64,000 nucleotides of DNA from Bifidobacterium vespertilionis (GTDB lineage: Bacteria > Actinomycetota > Actinomycetes > Actinomycetales > Bifidobacteriaceae): the NCBI RefSeq assembly GCF_008698145.1, contig NZ_RZNZ01000006.1:62001-126000 (forward strand). Reading direction: 5' to 3'. A program made the position numbers and the translations under genes. Positions 7,551 to 15,857 of this stretch are shown here, in pieces. The stretch's first letter is position 1. Each line of letters starts with the position of its first letter. A model generated the notes under the pieces. The model was not told the origin of the DNA. It searched no databases and was given only the letters and a program-made list of their open reading frames with translations.

Positions 7551-10313
7551 TCAGTCCTTCGACCCCTGAGCGGATCCATCGCTACCCGCACCGGATTCAC
7601 CCTCAGCATCAGAACCGTCCGCGGAGGAATCCGCGTCCCCATCGGCCTCGACATGGTCCACGGAGACATCCGGATCGTCGGGGACGATCTTGTCGGACGC
7701 CCAGGCGGAGAGCTCCAGATGGTCGCCGCCGGTCTGATCGACCAGCACGGTGTCGCCGTCGTGGACCTTGCCGGCCAGCAGCATGCGGGCCAGCTGGTCG
7801 CCGACCTCGGTCTGGACCAGACGACGCAGCGGACGAGCGCCGTACGCCGGATCGTAACCGGTGTTGGCAAGCCATTCGCGGGCCGAATCGGTCACGTCGA
7901 GGCTGATGCGGCGCTCGGTGAGGCGAGCGGCCACGCCCTTGACCTGGATGTCCACGATGCTGCCCAGCTCCTCGCGGGTGAGCGGGTGGAACATCACGAT
8001 GTCGTCCAAGCGGTTCAGGAACTCCGGCTTGAAGTTCATGTGCACAGCGTCCATCACGGCCTTCTTCTTGGCGTCCGCGTCCATATCCTCGTTCACGAGG
8101 AACTGCGAACCCAAGTTGGAGGTCATGATCAGGATCGTGTTCTTGAAGTCCACGGTCCTGCCCTGGCCATCGGTCAGGCGGCCATCGTCCAGCACCTGCA
8201 GCAGCACGTCGAAGATCTCCGGATTGGCCTTCTCGACCTCGTCGAAAAGGACCACCGAGTACGGACGACGGCGCACGGCCTCGGTCAGCTGGCCACCCTG
8301 CTCGTAGCCGACGTAACCCGGCGCGGCACCGATCAGGCGGGACACGGAGGCCTTCTCCATGTACTCGGACATGTCGATGCGCACCATGGCCTTCTCGTCG
8401 TCGAACAGGAAGTCCGCGAGCGCCTTGGCGAGCTCGGTCTTGCCCACGCCGGTGGGGCCGAGGAACAGGAACGAGCCGGTCGGACGGTTCGGATCGGAGA
8501 TGCCGGCGCGCGAACGACGCACGGCGTCGCTCACCGCGGCCACGGCCTCCTTCTGACCGATCACGCGCTTGCCGAGGTAGTCCTCCATGTGCAGAAGCTT
8601 CTCGTTCTCGCCCTGCATCAGGCGGCCCACGGGGATGCCGGTCCAGTCGGAGACGATCTCCGCCACGGAATCGGCATCCACGCGATCGGGGACCATCGGC
8701 TCCGGCTTAGGAACACCGTTCGCGCCATCGCCCGAATCCACGGATTCGGCGTCGGCGGATTCGGCCTTGGCCAGCTCCTTCTGGATGGCGGGGATGTCGC
8801 CGTACAGGATCTTCGACGCCTTGGCGAGGTCGCCCTCACGGGTGGCCTTGTCCGCCTGTACGCGCAGATCGTCCAGCTTGGCGCGCAGATCGCCGACCTT
8901 GTTGTGGCCGGCCTGCTCAGCGTCCCACTTGGCCTTGAGCCCGCCCAGCTTCTCGCGGGTGTCGGCCAGCTCGGCCTGCAGCTTGCCCAAACGCTCCTTG
9001 GACGCGGGGTCCTCGGCCTTCTTAAGCTGCATCTCCTCCATCTCGAGACGCGTGACCTTGCGCTGCAGCTCATCGATCTCCTCGGGCTGCGAGTCGAGCT
9101 CCATGCGCAGGTGCGCGGCGGCCTCGTCAACCAGATCGATGGCCTTGTCCGGCAGCTGACGACCCGAAATGTAACGGTTCGACAGCGTGGCGGCCGCGAC
9201 CAGCGCATCATCGCCGATCGTCACCTTGTGGTGGGCCTCATAGCGCTGCTTCAGGCCGCGCAGGATCGCGATCGTGTCCTCCACGCTCGGCTCTCCCACG
9301 AACACCTGCTGGAAACGACGCTCAAGCGCCGGATCCTTCTCGATGTTCTCGCGGTACTCGTCCAGCGTGGTCGCGCCGATCAGGCGCAGCTCGCCGCGGG
9401 CCAGCATGGGCTTGAGCATGTTGCCGGCGTCCATGGAGCCCTCCGCGGCACCGGCGCCCACGATCGTGTGGATCTCGTCGATGAACGTGATGATCTGCCC
9501 GTTGGCGCTCTTGATCTCGTTCAGGACGGCCTTCAGGCGCTCCTCGAACTCGCCACGGTACTTGGATCCGGCCACCATGGAGCCCAGATCCAGCGAGATG
9601 AGCTTCTTGCCTTGCAGCGTGGTGGGCACGTCGCCGGCCACGATGCGCTGGGCCAGTCCCTCGACGACGGCGGTCTTGCCGACGCCGGGCTCGCCGATCA
9701 GCACCGGGTTGTTCTTGGTGCGGCGGGACAGGATCTGGATGACGCGGCGGATCTCCGAGTCACGGCCGATCACCGGATCCAGCTTGCCCTCCTTCGCCTG
9801 GGCGGTCAGGTCAGTGGAGTACTTCTCCAGCGCCTTGTAGCTGCCCTCGGCGTCCGGGCTGGTGACCTTCGCGCCGCCACGCACGCCGGGCACGGCCTTG
9901 CGCAACGCATCCGCGGTCACGCCGTTCTGCTTGAAGATGTCCGCGCTCTGGTTGGGCGCCGACGCCACGATGCCGATGAGCAGGTGCTCGGTGGACACGT
10001 ACTCGTCGCCCATCGCCTGCATTTCCTTTTCCGCCTGGGCCAGCGCGGCGGTGAGCTGACGGCTCGCCTGCAGCTGGGAGGTGGTGGAGCCGGACGCGCT
10101 CGGCAGTCCGACCAACGCATTGCGCACGGCGGCCCCGATGCGTTGCGGGTCGCCGCCTGCGGCCTGAATCAGACCGCGAACCACGCCCTGCTCCTGACGA
10201 AGCAGCGCGTCAACAAGATGCAGCGTCTCCACCTGGGCGTTGCCCGCGGCGGAGGCACTCTGGATGGCGTCCCCTATGGCTTCCTGCGCCATCGTTGTGA
10301 ACTTCTGTTCCAT
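7551..10313 (-). CDS. clpB: ClpB-type disaggregase chaperone
   Basis: Cytoplasmic AAA+ unfoldase that rescues aggregated proteins with DnaK. 920 residues, near the normal length plus an acidic Ser/Asp-rich tail. The order is Clp N-domain (1-145), first AAA+ module with Walker [10 protein letters not shown] and Walker B ITFIDEIH, the coiled-coil middle domain (about 400-540), and second AAA+ module with GPTGVGKTE and [10 protein letters not shown]. The middle domain is interrupted by a short acidic insert ([17 protein letters not shown]). ATG at 10313 follows AGGAGGACGAT. A HAIR operator lies 135 bases upstream, so HspR-type heat-shock control is likely. Confidence 0.97.
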   Translation of the reverse strand: MEQKFTTMAQEAIGDAIQSASAAGNAQVETLHLVDALLRQEQGVVRGLIQAAGGDPQRIGAAVRNALVGLPSASGSTTSQLQASRQLTAALAQAEKEMQAMGDEYVSTEHLLIGIVASAPNQSADIFKQNGVTADALRKAVPGVRGGAKVTSPDAEGSYKALEKYSTDLTAQAKEGKLDPVIGRDSEIRRVIQILSRRTKNNPVLIGEPGVGKTAVVEGLAQRIVAGDVPTTLQGKKLISLDLGSMVAGSKYRGEFEERLKAVLNEIKSANGQIITFIDEIHTIVGAGAAEGSMDAGNMLKPMLARGELRLIGATTLDEYRENIEKDPALERRFQQVFVGEPSVEDTIAILRGLKQRYEAHHKVTIGDDALVAAATLSNRYISGRQLPDKAIDLVDEAAAHLRMELDSQPEEIDELQRKVTRLEMEEMQLKKAEDPASKERLGKLQAELADTREKLGGLKAKWDAEQAGHNKVGDLRAKLDDLRVQADKATREGDLAKASKILYGDIPAIQKELAKAESADAESVDSGDGANGVPKPEPMVPDRVDADSVAEIVSDWTGIPVGRLMQGENEKLLHMEDYLGKRVIGQKEAVAAVSDAVRRSRAGISDPNRPTGSFLFLGPTGVGKTELAKALADFLFDDEKAMVRIDMSEYMEKASVSRLIGAAPGYVGYEQGGQLTEAVRRRPYSVVLFDEVEKANPEIFDVLLQVLDDGRLTDGQGRTVDFKNTILIMTSNLGSQFLVNEDMDADAKKKAVMDAVHMNFKPEFLNRLDDIVMFHPLTREELGSIVDIQVKGVAARLTERRISLDVTDSAREWLANTGYDPAYGARPLRRLVQTEVGDQLARMLLAGKVHDGDTVLVDQTGGDHLELSAWASDKIVPDDPDVSVDHVEADGDADSSADGSDAEGESGAGSDGSAQGSKD

Positions 10314-10447
10314 ATCGTCCTCCTACGTAGCGCGCCACGATCGACGTCCCGGTCCGGCCGCATCCTCCGCGGCCCGGCCGACCGATCCCGGCGCTATGTC
10401 GTTGCCTGACATGCTCAACCGGTTCGTCACCCATTCTATTCCCAAAA

Positions 10448-10468
10448 CTTGAGCCCAACACACTCAAG
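10448..10468. promoter_or_regulatory. HAIR operator (HspR-binding inverted repeat) for clpB
   Basis: CTTGAGC-N7-ACTCAAG matches the actinobacterial HspR consensus CTTGAGT-N7-ACTCAAG at 13 of 14 positions. It lies in the divergent spacer between clpB and the response regulator, 135 bases upstream of the clpB ATG. Confidence 0.8.
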
Positions 10469-10613
10469 TTTTGAGATCGAGGATGCGAAACGCGGACACA
10501 AAGCCCACACACAGCCCACGCGAGGACCGCACGAAAGCCCATCAAGCCCCCAACCCCACCCACGATTTAGTACAATTGAGATCAGCTTCGATCGAAAACA
10601 AAGGAGAACGATC

Positions 10614-11255
10614 ATGAAGGGGCAGGGAACAACCGACGGCGCACCGCTGCGCGTGGGCATCGTGGACAACGACCCGCTTGTCCTGACGATGCTGGAGCGC
10701 AGCCTGACGTCACCGGGCGCGCCGGTCACGGTCATCTGGACGGCCACGAGCGCCGTGGAGGCCCTGCAACGCTGCATGACCGCCGACGATCGCCCCGATC
10801 TGACGCTCACCGACCTGCAGATGCCGGGAGTCGACGGATTCGAGCTCGCCCGCAGACTGCGCGCCCAATACCCCGGCATGTCCATCGTGGGCATCACCGC
10901 GTTCCTGACCAGCCTCGCAGCCAGCACGAAGGACGCCGGCACAGGTGCCGCACTGGACGCCATTGTGGACAAGGCCACGCCCGCGCGCGACCTGATCGCC
11001 GAGCTGGCCACGATCAGCGGCAACACACGCCTGCTCACATGGGTAGCGCAACAGGACGCCGCCAAGGAGCTGAGCCCCCAGGAGCTCGAAGTGATGCGCC
11101 TGTATTCCGACGGCCACACCAACGACGCGATCGCACGCCGCCTGAACGTGAGCCTGACCACCGTGAAGACATACGCGCGCAGGGCGTTCGAAAAACTCGG
11201 CGTCCACTCACGGACCGAGGCCGCGATCGCCTGCCTCAAGCGCGGACTGATCTGA
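10614..11255 (+). CDS. LuxR/NarL-family response regulator
   Basis: DNA-binding regulator of a two-component system. 213 residues from ATG 10614, chosen because AAGGAG lies ten bases upstream. Earlier in-frame starts would read through the HAIR region. The receiver domain (12-135) has the acidic pair DND at 18-20 and phospho-acceptor Asp67 in TLTDLQMPGVDG. The C-terminal LuxR helix-turn-helix (about 152-213) has LSPQELEVMRLYSDGHTNDA and NVSLTTVKTY. A plausible -10 (TACAAT, 10571-10576) lies upstream. The likely partner kinase is encoded about 3 kb away, facing it across the lipoprotein cluster. Confidence 0.93.
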   Translation: MKGQGTTDGAPLRVGIVDNDPLVLTMLERSLTSPGAPVTVIWTATSAVEALQRCMTADDRPDLTLTDLQMPGVDGFELARRLRAQYPGMSIVGITAFLTSLAASTKDAGTGAALDAIVDKATPARDLIAELATISGNTRLLTWVAQQDAAKELSPQELEVMRLYSDGHTNDAIARRLNVSLTTVKTYARRAFEKLGVHSRTEAAIACLKRGLI

Positions 11256-11268
11256 AATCCAGATCCGG

Positions 11269-11938
11269 TTACCGCAGTTTGCCCAGAGGATCACGCCCGC
11301 AGTCGTAAATCTGCTTGCCCCTGTCGCTTCCGGATCCTTCCTCATCCAGAATCGCATACGGTCCAGTGCGCTGCCGAGTGTCATGGGTTAACTCATCGAC
11401 GGTATAAGACTCATCCACAAGCCTATGATCAATCAAACACTGCACAATATAAGGAGCGGTATCTATGTTATCCGGGTTTGCCGTAGCTTGACTATATATT
11501 GGAGCCAGCATGCCATATCCCGTATCGTAATTGCATCGCTGCAGTGCATCTTCAGAATGCGTATCTCGCCCCGTTATAGGCTGACCATCCAGTCGCGCGA
11601 GTGATCCAGCACCACTTTCATTTGTTTGCACAAAGACGAAAACTCTCATCCGAAAAACATTTTCGAACTCTGTTCTGGAATTCATTCATCTCATCAACAG
11701 AGACAATATTATCAGAAATGATCTGTTTCAGATAATCACTATTGTTGATCTTAAGTAATTTCTGAATATCTGTCTGATAATTACTTATATCTGCATCATA
11801 AGAATAGGTAATATTCTCCTCATTAAAAGTAGGACCCTCATCAGTACGATCAGTAGAATTCGCACAAGAACCAAATAGAACAGCACAACAAAACAATAAA
11901 ACGATACAAGCAGAAGTATGAAATATATTCTTCATCAT
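11269..11938 (-). pseudogene. Frameshifted lipoprotein, copy A of a three-member family
   Basis: Two overlapping reading frames together match the full length of lipoproteins B and C. The first (from 11938) gives a signal peptide with lipobox FGSC and continues to NEFQNRVRKCF before ending at about 11618. The second resumes the family pattern from VQTNESGAGSLARLDG to the end RDPLGKLR at 11269. The shift lies near 11640-11655, in a T-rich stretch. The start follows GTGGAG and lies two bases after the lipoprotein B stop, so the genes are coupled. It may be a broken gene, a sequencing error, or a programmed frameshift. The base composition is A+T-rich in the 5' part. Confidence 0.75.
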
Positions 11939-11940
11939 AT

Positions 11941-12588
11941 CTACTCCACATTCCCCAATGGATCACGAACACAAACAGAAGTTTGATTCCGCTTTTGCAC
12001 ATCAGCACTTTCATCATCCAAAACTTCAAATGGTCCAGATCGCTGCTGACTATCATGAACGTAATCCGCAATACTATATGATTGATCCGCAAGACCATGG
12101 TCAATCAAACACTTCACAACATATGGTTTGAGATCAAGATTCTTAGGATTATATACTGCACTAGCATATTTCACCACCAATCTGGAATATCCAGTGTCAT
12201 CAGAGCATTTATAAGTCACGTTATCCAAATCTTCCAACGAGACTTCCACACTTTGCCCATCAAGGCGACTGACAGTGCTGTTTCCGGAATTGACATCGTA
12301 AGAGAAATTATATCCTCTCTGCGCATAACACTGCTTAACACGTCGATTGAACTCATTCATCTCGTCAGCGGTAAGCGCATCATCAGCAACTATCGCTTTA
12401 AGATACTCATTATCCACACTACCTGTAACAATGGCATCGATCTCTTGTTGATAGGCAGTAATATCAACATTCTTCAAGAACCGAGTCCCTTGATTTACTT
12501 GACTCGACTGAGGTGAATTACCACTTGAACAAGACACTAAAAGAACAAGCATAACAACCATAATCACACAACGATTTATCTTTTTCAT
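11941..12588 (-). CDS. Secreted lipoprotein, copy B (unknown function)
   Basis: 215 residues. The signal peptide ends in lipobox LVSC with Cys20, so the protein should be anchored to the outer face of the membrane. Conserved family blocks are YLKAIVADDALTADEMNEFN, QCYAQRGYNF, SRLDGQ, NPKNLDLKPYVVKCLIDHGL, DSQQRSGPFEVLDDE and a C-terminal CVRDPLG. Four cysteines remain in the mature part, as in copy C. AGGAG precedes the ATG. It is the third gene of an A+T-rich operon, after the two small secreted proteins. I do not recognise a known family. A role as partner or immunity protein for the secreted proteins is inference from context. Confidence 0.8.
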   Translation of the reverse strand: MKKINRCVIMVVMLVLLVSCSSGNSPQSSQVNQGTRFLKNVDITAYQQEIDAIVTGSVDNEYLKAIVADDALTADEMNEFNRRVKQCYAQRGYNFSYDVNSGNSTVSRLDGQSVEVSLEDLDNVTYKCSDDTGYSRLVVKYASAVYNPKNLDLKPYVVKCLIDHGLADQSYSIADYVHDSQQRSGPFEVLDDESADVQKRNQTSVCVRDPLGNVE

Positions 12589-12607
12589 CTATTACTCCTC
12601 AATAACA

Positions 12608-12637
12608 ATTGGGCATTGATTCTTATCAATGCCCAAT
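12608..12637. promoter_or_regulatory. Intergenic hairpin between secreted protein 1 and lipoprotein B
   Basis: ATTGGGCATTGA and TCAATGCCCAAT form a perfect 12-bp stem with a six-base loop. It follows the stop of the upstream gene by 13 bases and precedes the ribosome-binding site of lipoprotein B. It could attenuate transcription or protect the upstream mRNA. No U-run follows. Confidence 0.6.
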
Positions 12638-12650
12638 CATCTCAAGTATA

Positions 12651-12983
12651 TCAATGATATACTCGCATCCACCATCGCGTTATTGCAGGCACCTGCGCCG
12701 GCAACACCGCCACTCGACTTACACCTGGACCATCATTAAAAAAAGGATCATCATCACCAGGAGCCACACGTGGTCCGCGTTTTTCAGTACCATAAAGAAT
12801 AAGTACGTGTTGGATTCCGGCGTCACAACTGAAGTTAACACTGTACTCTTTATGCGTACTATACGAACAATTATAGTTATCGTAAGCCGATGCAGAATTC
12901 AAAGAGAATGGCAAGATTGCACTAACTACCGCAATTATCATTGCACATGCCATATACCTGACTGCAATAACATGCTTTTTCAT
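12651..12983 (-). CDS. Small secreted two-cysteine protein 1 (unknown family)
   Basis: 110 residues from ATG 12983, which follows AAGGA by six bases. An ATG five codons upstream lacks this. A signal peptide (MKKHVIAVRYMAC to about SASA) precedes a mature part of about 75 residues with YNCSYST, SVNFSCDAGIQHVLI, an acidic DDD segment and C-terminal WWMRVYH. The two cysteines are 14 residues apart, exactly as in protein 2, and would suit a disulfide. The gene is A+T-rich and lies 21 bases after protein 2. I do not recognise the family. A secreted signal, toxin or bacteriocin-like role is possible but unproven. Confidence 0.78.
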   Translation of the reverse strand: MKKHVIAVRYMACAMIIAVVSAILPFSLNSASAYDNYNCSYSTHKEYSVNFSCDAGIQHVLILYGTEKRGPRVAPGDDDPFFNDGPGVSRVAVLPAQVPAITRWWMRVYH

Positions 12984-13004
12984 GATTATTCCTTTCATTA
13001 TATT

Positions 13005-13337
13005 TTATGCGTAAAATACACGAGTCCAAAACTGAGAGATACCCATGGCCTCACCTGAAAGCAAAGGCACATAACTCACATCCTTGCCATAGCCGAAGTC
13101 ATCGTTGGGATCAACAACTTGTCCATAATGAATCTGAGTAAACGTAATCAGTACATGCTGAATCCCATAATCACAGCTGTAGTTAACACTGCGAATAGGA
13201 TATGTGCGATACGTACATTCATATTCATTTACGGAATCTGATGCCGCATATGCCGTTCCACCCATGCTAAGCAAACAAGCCATGGTAACAGCCATCGACA
13301 ACATGATTGCCCGTCGCTTCAATCGAGAACACTTCAT
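13005..13337 (-). CDS. Small secreted two-cysteine protein 2 (paralogue of protein 1)
   Basis: 110 residues from ATG 13337, preceded by GAGG at seven bases. Signal peptide with basic start (MKCSRLKRRA) and cleavage probably after AYA. Shared with protein 1: Y-x-C-[ST]-Y, SVNYSCDYGIQHVLI, an acidic DD segment and a C-terminal W-x-RVF. The lengths are identical and roughly 40 percent of mature residues match by eye. First gene of the A+T-rich operon. A 7-bp inverted repeat sits directly before its ribosome-binding site. Function unknown. Confidence 0.78.
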   Translation of the reverse strand: MKCSRLKRRAIMLSMAVTMACLLSMGGTAYAASDSVNEYECTYRTYPIRSVNYSCDYGIQHVLITFTQIHYGQVVDPNDDFGYGKDVSYVPLLSGEAMGISQFWTRVFYA

Positions 13338-13353
13338 TGTATTTCCTCTTTCT

Positions 13354-13370
13354 AAGTTCATTTTGAACTT
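13354..13370. promoter_or_regulatory. Inverted repeat before the secreted-protein operon
   Basis: AAGTTCA-TTT-TGAACTT is a perfect 7-bp inverted repeat, a few bases upstream of the ribosome-binding site of secreted protein 2. It could be an operator or a 5' mRNA hairpin. Confidence 0.4.
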
Positions 13371-13453
13371 ACTATCAATATATCCCTGCATCATTTTTAT
13401 TTCTCATCACTTTTGTCGTCCGAATGGTCAGTTTCAGCGATTTGCAATAATTA

Positions 13454-13479
13454 AATCACTGGACAAATATACAGTGATT
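13454..13479. terminator. Inverted repeat downstream of lipoprotein C
   Basis: AATCACTG and CAGTGATT flank a ten-base A+T-rich loop. It lies 34 bases past the lipoprotein C stop and upstream of the secreted-protein operon, so it may end one transcript or regulate the next. Confidence 0.45.
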
Positions 13480-13512
13480 CATAATTCTTTTTCAGGAGCA
13501 ATAAAAGATCCA

Positions 13513-14205
13513 TCATCCCATCCTCCCCAGCGGATCAATCCCGCACTCGTACACCTGCTTGCCCTTGCCGGACTGCGGCCCCTCCTGATCGAGGATCCTG
13601 TACGGGCCGGAGCGGGAGGCGCTGTCGCGCTGGTAGTCCGCGACCGTGTACGACGGGTCCACCAGTCCGTAGTCGATGAAGCACTGCACCACGTACGGGG
13701 AGAGATCCTTGATGTTGTCGGGGTTGCGGACGGCGTTGGTGTAGATGCGCTGGATGGTGCCGAATCCGGTCTTCTCCTCGCAGGAGATGGCGACGTCGTT
13801 GGCACCTCGTGGATCATCGGACGGGGATTTGCCGTCAAGCCGATCAACCTGCGCGCCGCCGGTCTGCAGCGCCGTGTATTTGTATCCGGCATCAGCGTAG
13901 CATTGTTGCGTCCGCCGGTACACCTCGTCCATCTCCTCGGCGGTCACCACGTCGTCGGCTATGATCGTCTTCAGGAAATCGCTCCCGGTGCGGGCCGCTT
14001 CGCGATCCAGATCGTCCCGATAGTTTCGCACATCGGCATCGCGGGAATAGCGCACCTCATCGAGCTGTGTTTGTGTGGCGACCGGCGAACCGACCCCGCC
14101 CATTCCGGCGCACGACCCCAGCATCGACAATATCGCCAACGTCATCATCGCCGCCAACGCGACCGCGCACTTCGGCGTGCGTCCTGTTCCATCCCCATTC
14201 ATCAT
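13513..14205 (-). CDS. Secreted lipoprotein, copy C (unknown function)
   Basis: 230 residues, ATG after GGAGGAAGG. Signal peptide with lipobox LGSC (Cys32). The same family blocks as copies A and B are present: FLKTIIADDVVTAEEMDEVY, QCYADAGYKY, DRLDGK, NPDNIKDLSPYVVQCFIDYG, SGPYRILDQEG and CGIDPLGRMG. Unlike copies A and B the gene has the high-G+C composition of its surroundings, so it may be the resident member while the A+T-rich block was added later. It sits just downstream of the sensor kinase gene on the same strand, separated by 123 bases. Function unknown. Confidence 0.8.
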   Translation of the reverse strand: MMNGDGTGRTPKCAVALAAMMTLAILSMLGSCAGMGGVGSPVATQTQLDEVRYSRDADVRNYRDDLDREAARTGSDFLKTIIADDVVTAEEMDEVYRRTQQCYADAGYKYTALQTGGAQVDRLDGKSPSDDPRGANDVAISCEEKTGFGTIQRIYTNAVRNPDNIKDLSPYVVQCFIDYGLVDPSYTVADYQRDSASRSGPYRILDQEGPQSGKGKQVYECGIDPLGRMG

Positions 14206-14328
14206 TGCCTTCCTCCAAACTCGCGGGTCTTCGCTGAACCTGCTTTCACGCTACCAATCCGCGGCACGCAACGGGCGTCGGCATTGTCGTCCGTTCGGCC
14301 AGTTTGGCGAGTTCGGAGCATTCGTCCA

Positions 14329-15738
14329 TCACGCCGCGGCATGCGCCGGCGCGGGCAGCGTGACGGCGATCGACCACTCCCCCTCCTCGCGGGAGACGGC
14401 TACCGTGCCGCCATAGGGCTTCAGGCTGCGCCGCATGAGCGGCAGTCCGACGCCGCCGGAGAGCGGATCGTCCGCAGGCGATGCCGAACCATCAGGCAAC
14501 TCCGGGCCAACGGACGAACCGTCAGCCAAGCCACCAGACGCGTCCGCGCCGTCAACAGCGCCCGCGCCGGTGCACATATTGGACGACCATATGCGCGCGC
14601 CGGACCCATTGGACATCATGGTCACGGCGATGGCGCATGGGCCCGGCGAGGCGTATTTGAGCATGTTGTTGCCCATTTCGTCGATGATCCGGACCATCAG
14701 ATCGAGCCGCGCCGCACCCATGACCGTCAAGTCGCCGCGCGTCAGGGTCTCGCATCGCAACCCCACGGTATTGAGCCGGTCGGCGATCTGCCGCATGCGC
14801 CGATCGACCACGATCGCGCCGATCTCGGCATTTCCGGCGAGCCCGTCCGCGTCCGCGGCAGGCTCCCCCTCCCCGGTCGGATTTCCCCCTGACCGCCCAG
14901 CTGCCTCCCCATCCGGCGCGGCGACGGTCCCCTCGTGTTCATCGACCAAGCGCCGGGTGGGATCGATCACCTCGCGGCGCAACGTCCCGAGCGTCTGCGC
15001 GAGCACGCCCTCCACCTGACGCGCCCGCTCGCGCAGCGCCGACAGGTCCATACCCCCTTGACCGTCGCCGCGATCATCCTCCAACTCGCGGCACAGCCAG
15101 ATCGCATACGTGAGCGATCCGGCCACGGATCCATGCAGCTCATGCAGCAGCCGCAATCGCTCCTCGTACTGCCGATTCTCCTGCAGCAGCAATTCATGCC
15201 GCGCCTCGGCCCGACTGTGCTCGCGCACGGATACCCGCCACATGCGCAGGCTCACGCCCAGCGCCGCCGCAAACAGCATGAACGGCAGCATCTCGAACGA
15301 ACTGTGATGCGAGACCGGCCACATCGGACGGTCACCCTGCGCCCACGCGATGCCACACACCACCGCCACGGCCGCCGCGGCGGGCACGATCAGCCCCTCC
15401 ATGGCGAACACGGCCAACGCGTAGCAGAAACCCCACAGGCTTTGGACGAACGCATCCGATGGCAGCAGCCCTTCGGCGACGGTGACGATGACGATCGCCA
15501 CGGCGGACGAGACGGGCTTGAACGGCAAAGCGACCAATGCCGCCATGTAGATCACGGACACCGCGACGTCCGGCCCATCCATCATCTCGAACCCGATGGG
15601 GTGCAGATTCCACAAGGCCATCGCGAGACATGCAATCGCCGCGACGGCGTGCATGACGTTGCGGGCGGGCGGCCGGCCGAATGGATGAAAACGGCCGGAA
15701 GGACTAGGAAGGCCGGAGGGAAGGATGGTCGATGGCAT
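14329..15738 (-). CDS. Sensor histidine kinase (NarL/DesK type)
   Basis: 469 residues. The N-terminal half has about five or six membrane helices (residues 30-165). A dimerisation helix follows with phospho-acceptor His202 in LHELHGSVAGSLTYA (HisKA_3 type), then an ATPase domain with N-box DEMGNNMLKYA and G-box GGVGLPLMRRSLKPYGGTV. Two low-complexity Gly/Ala/Asp-rich inserts (around 275-300 and 395-425) interrupt the catalytic half. It probably phosphorylates the LuxR-type regulator at 10614, which lies on the other strand across the lipoprotein cluster. The ribosome-binding site is weak, so the start is less certain. Confidence 0.85.
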   Translation of the reverse strand: MPSTILPSGLPSPSGRFHPFGRPPARNVMHAVAAIACLAMALWNLHPIGFEMMDGPDVAVSVIYMAALVALPFKPVSSAVAIVIVTVAEGLLPSDAFVQSLWGFCYALAVFAMEGLIVPAAAAVAVVCGIAWAQGDRPMWPVSHHSSFEMLPFMLFAAALGVSLRMWRVSVREHSRAEARHELLLQENRQYEERLRLLHELHGSVAGSLTYAIWLCRELEDDRGDGQGGMDLSALRERARQVEGVLAQTLGTLRREVIDPTRRLVDEHEGTVAAPDGEAAGRSGGNPTGEGEPAADADGLAGNAEIGAIVVDRRMRQIADRLNTVGLRCETLTRGDLTVMGAARLDLMVRIIDEMGNNMLKYASPGPCAIAVTMMSNGSGARIWSSNMCTGAGAVDGADASGGLADGSSVGPELPDGSASPADDPLSGGVGLPLMRRSLKPYGGTVAVSREEGEWSIAVTLPAPAHAAA

Positions 15739-15857
15739 ATCCGATGCTCGCTTTCCGAGCCGCCGTTGAGCTCGCTGCCTTCCAATCTAGCGCGGGCGCG
15801 GGCGCGGGGCGAACGGGCCTTGTCGTCCGTTCGGCCGGATTGCGGTTGCGGGTCCGC

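Noticed and set aside
7518-10409. Long plus-strand open frame of 963 codons opposite clpB
   Set aside because: It is a shadow of clpB, full of His, Gln, Arg and Val without recognisable motifs. Similar frames opposite topA, leuA and dnaX were rejected for the same reason.
12651-13337. Lactococcin 972-type bacteriocins
   Set aside because: Size and signal peptide fit, but the motifs that I know for that family are missing and two conserved cysteines are present instead.
13204-14892. Plus-strand 562-codon frame across the lipoprotein C and kinase genes
   Set aside because: It lies opposite two genes with signal peptide or kinase motifs and has no motif of its own.
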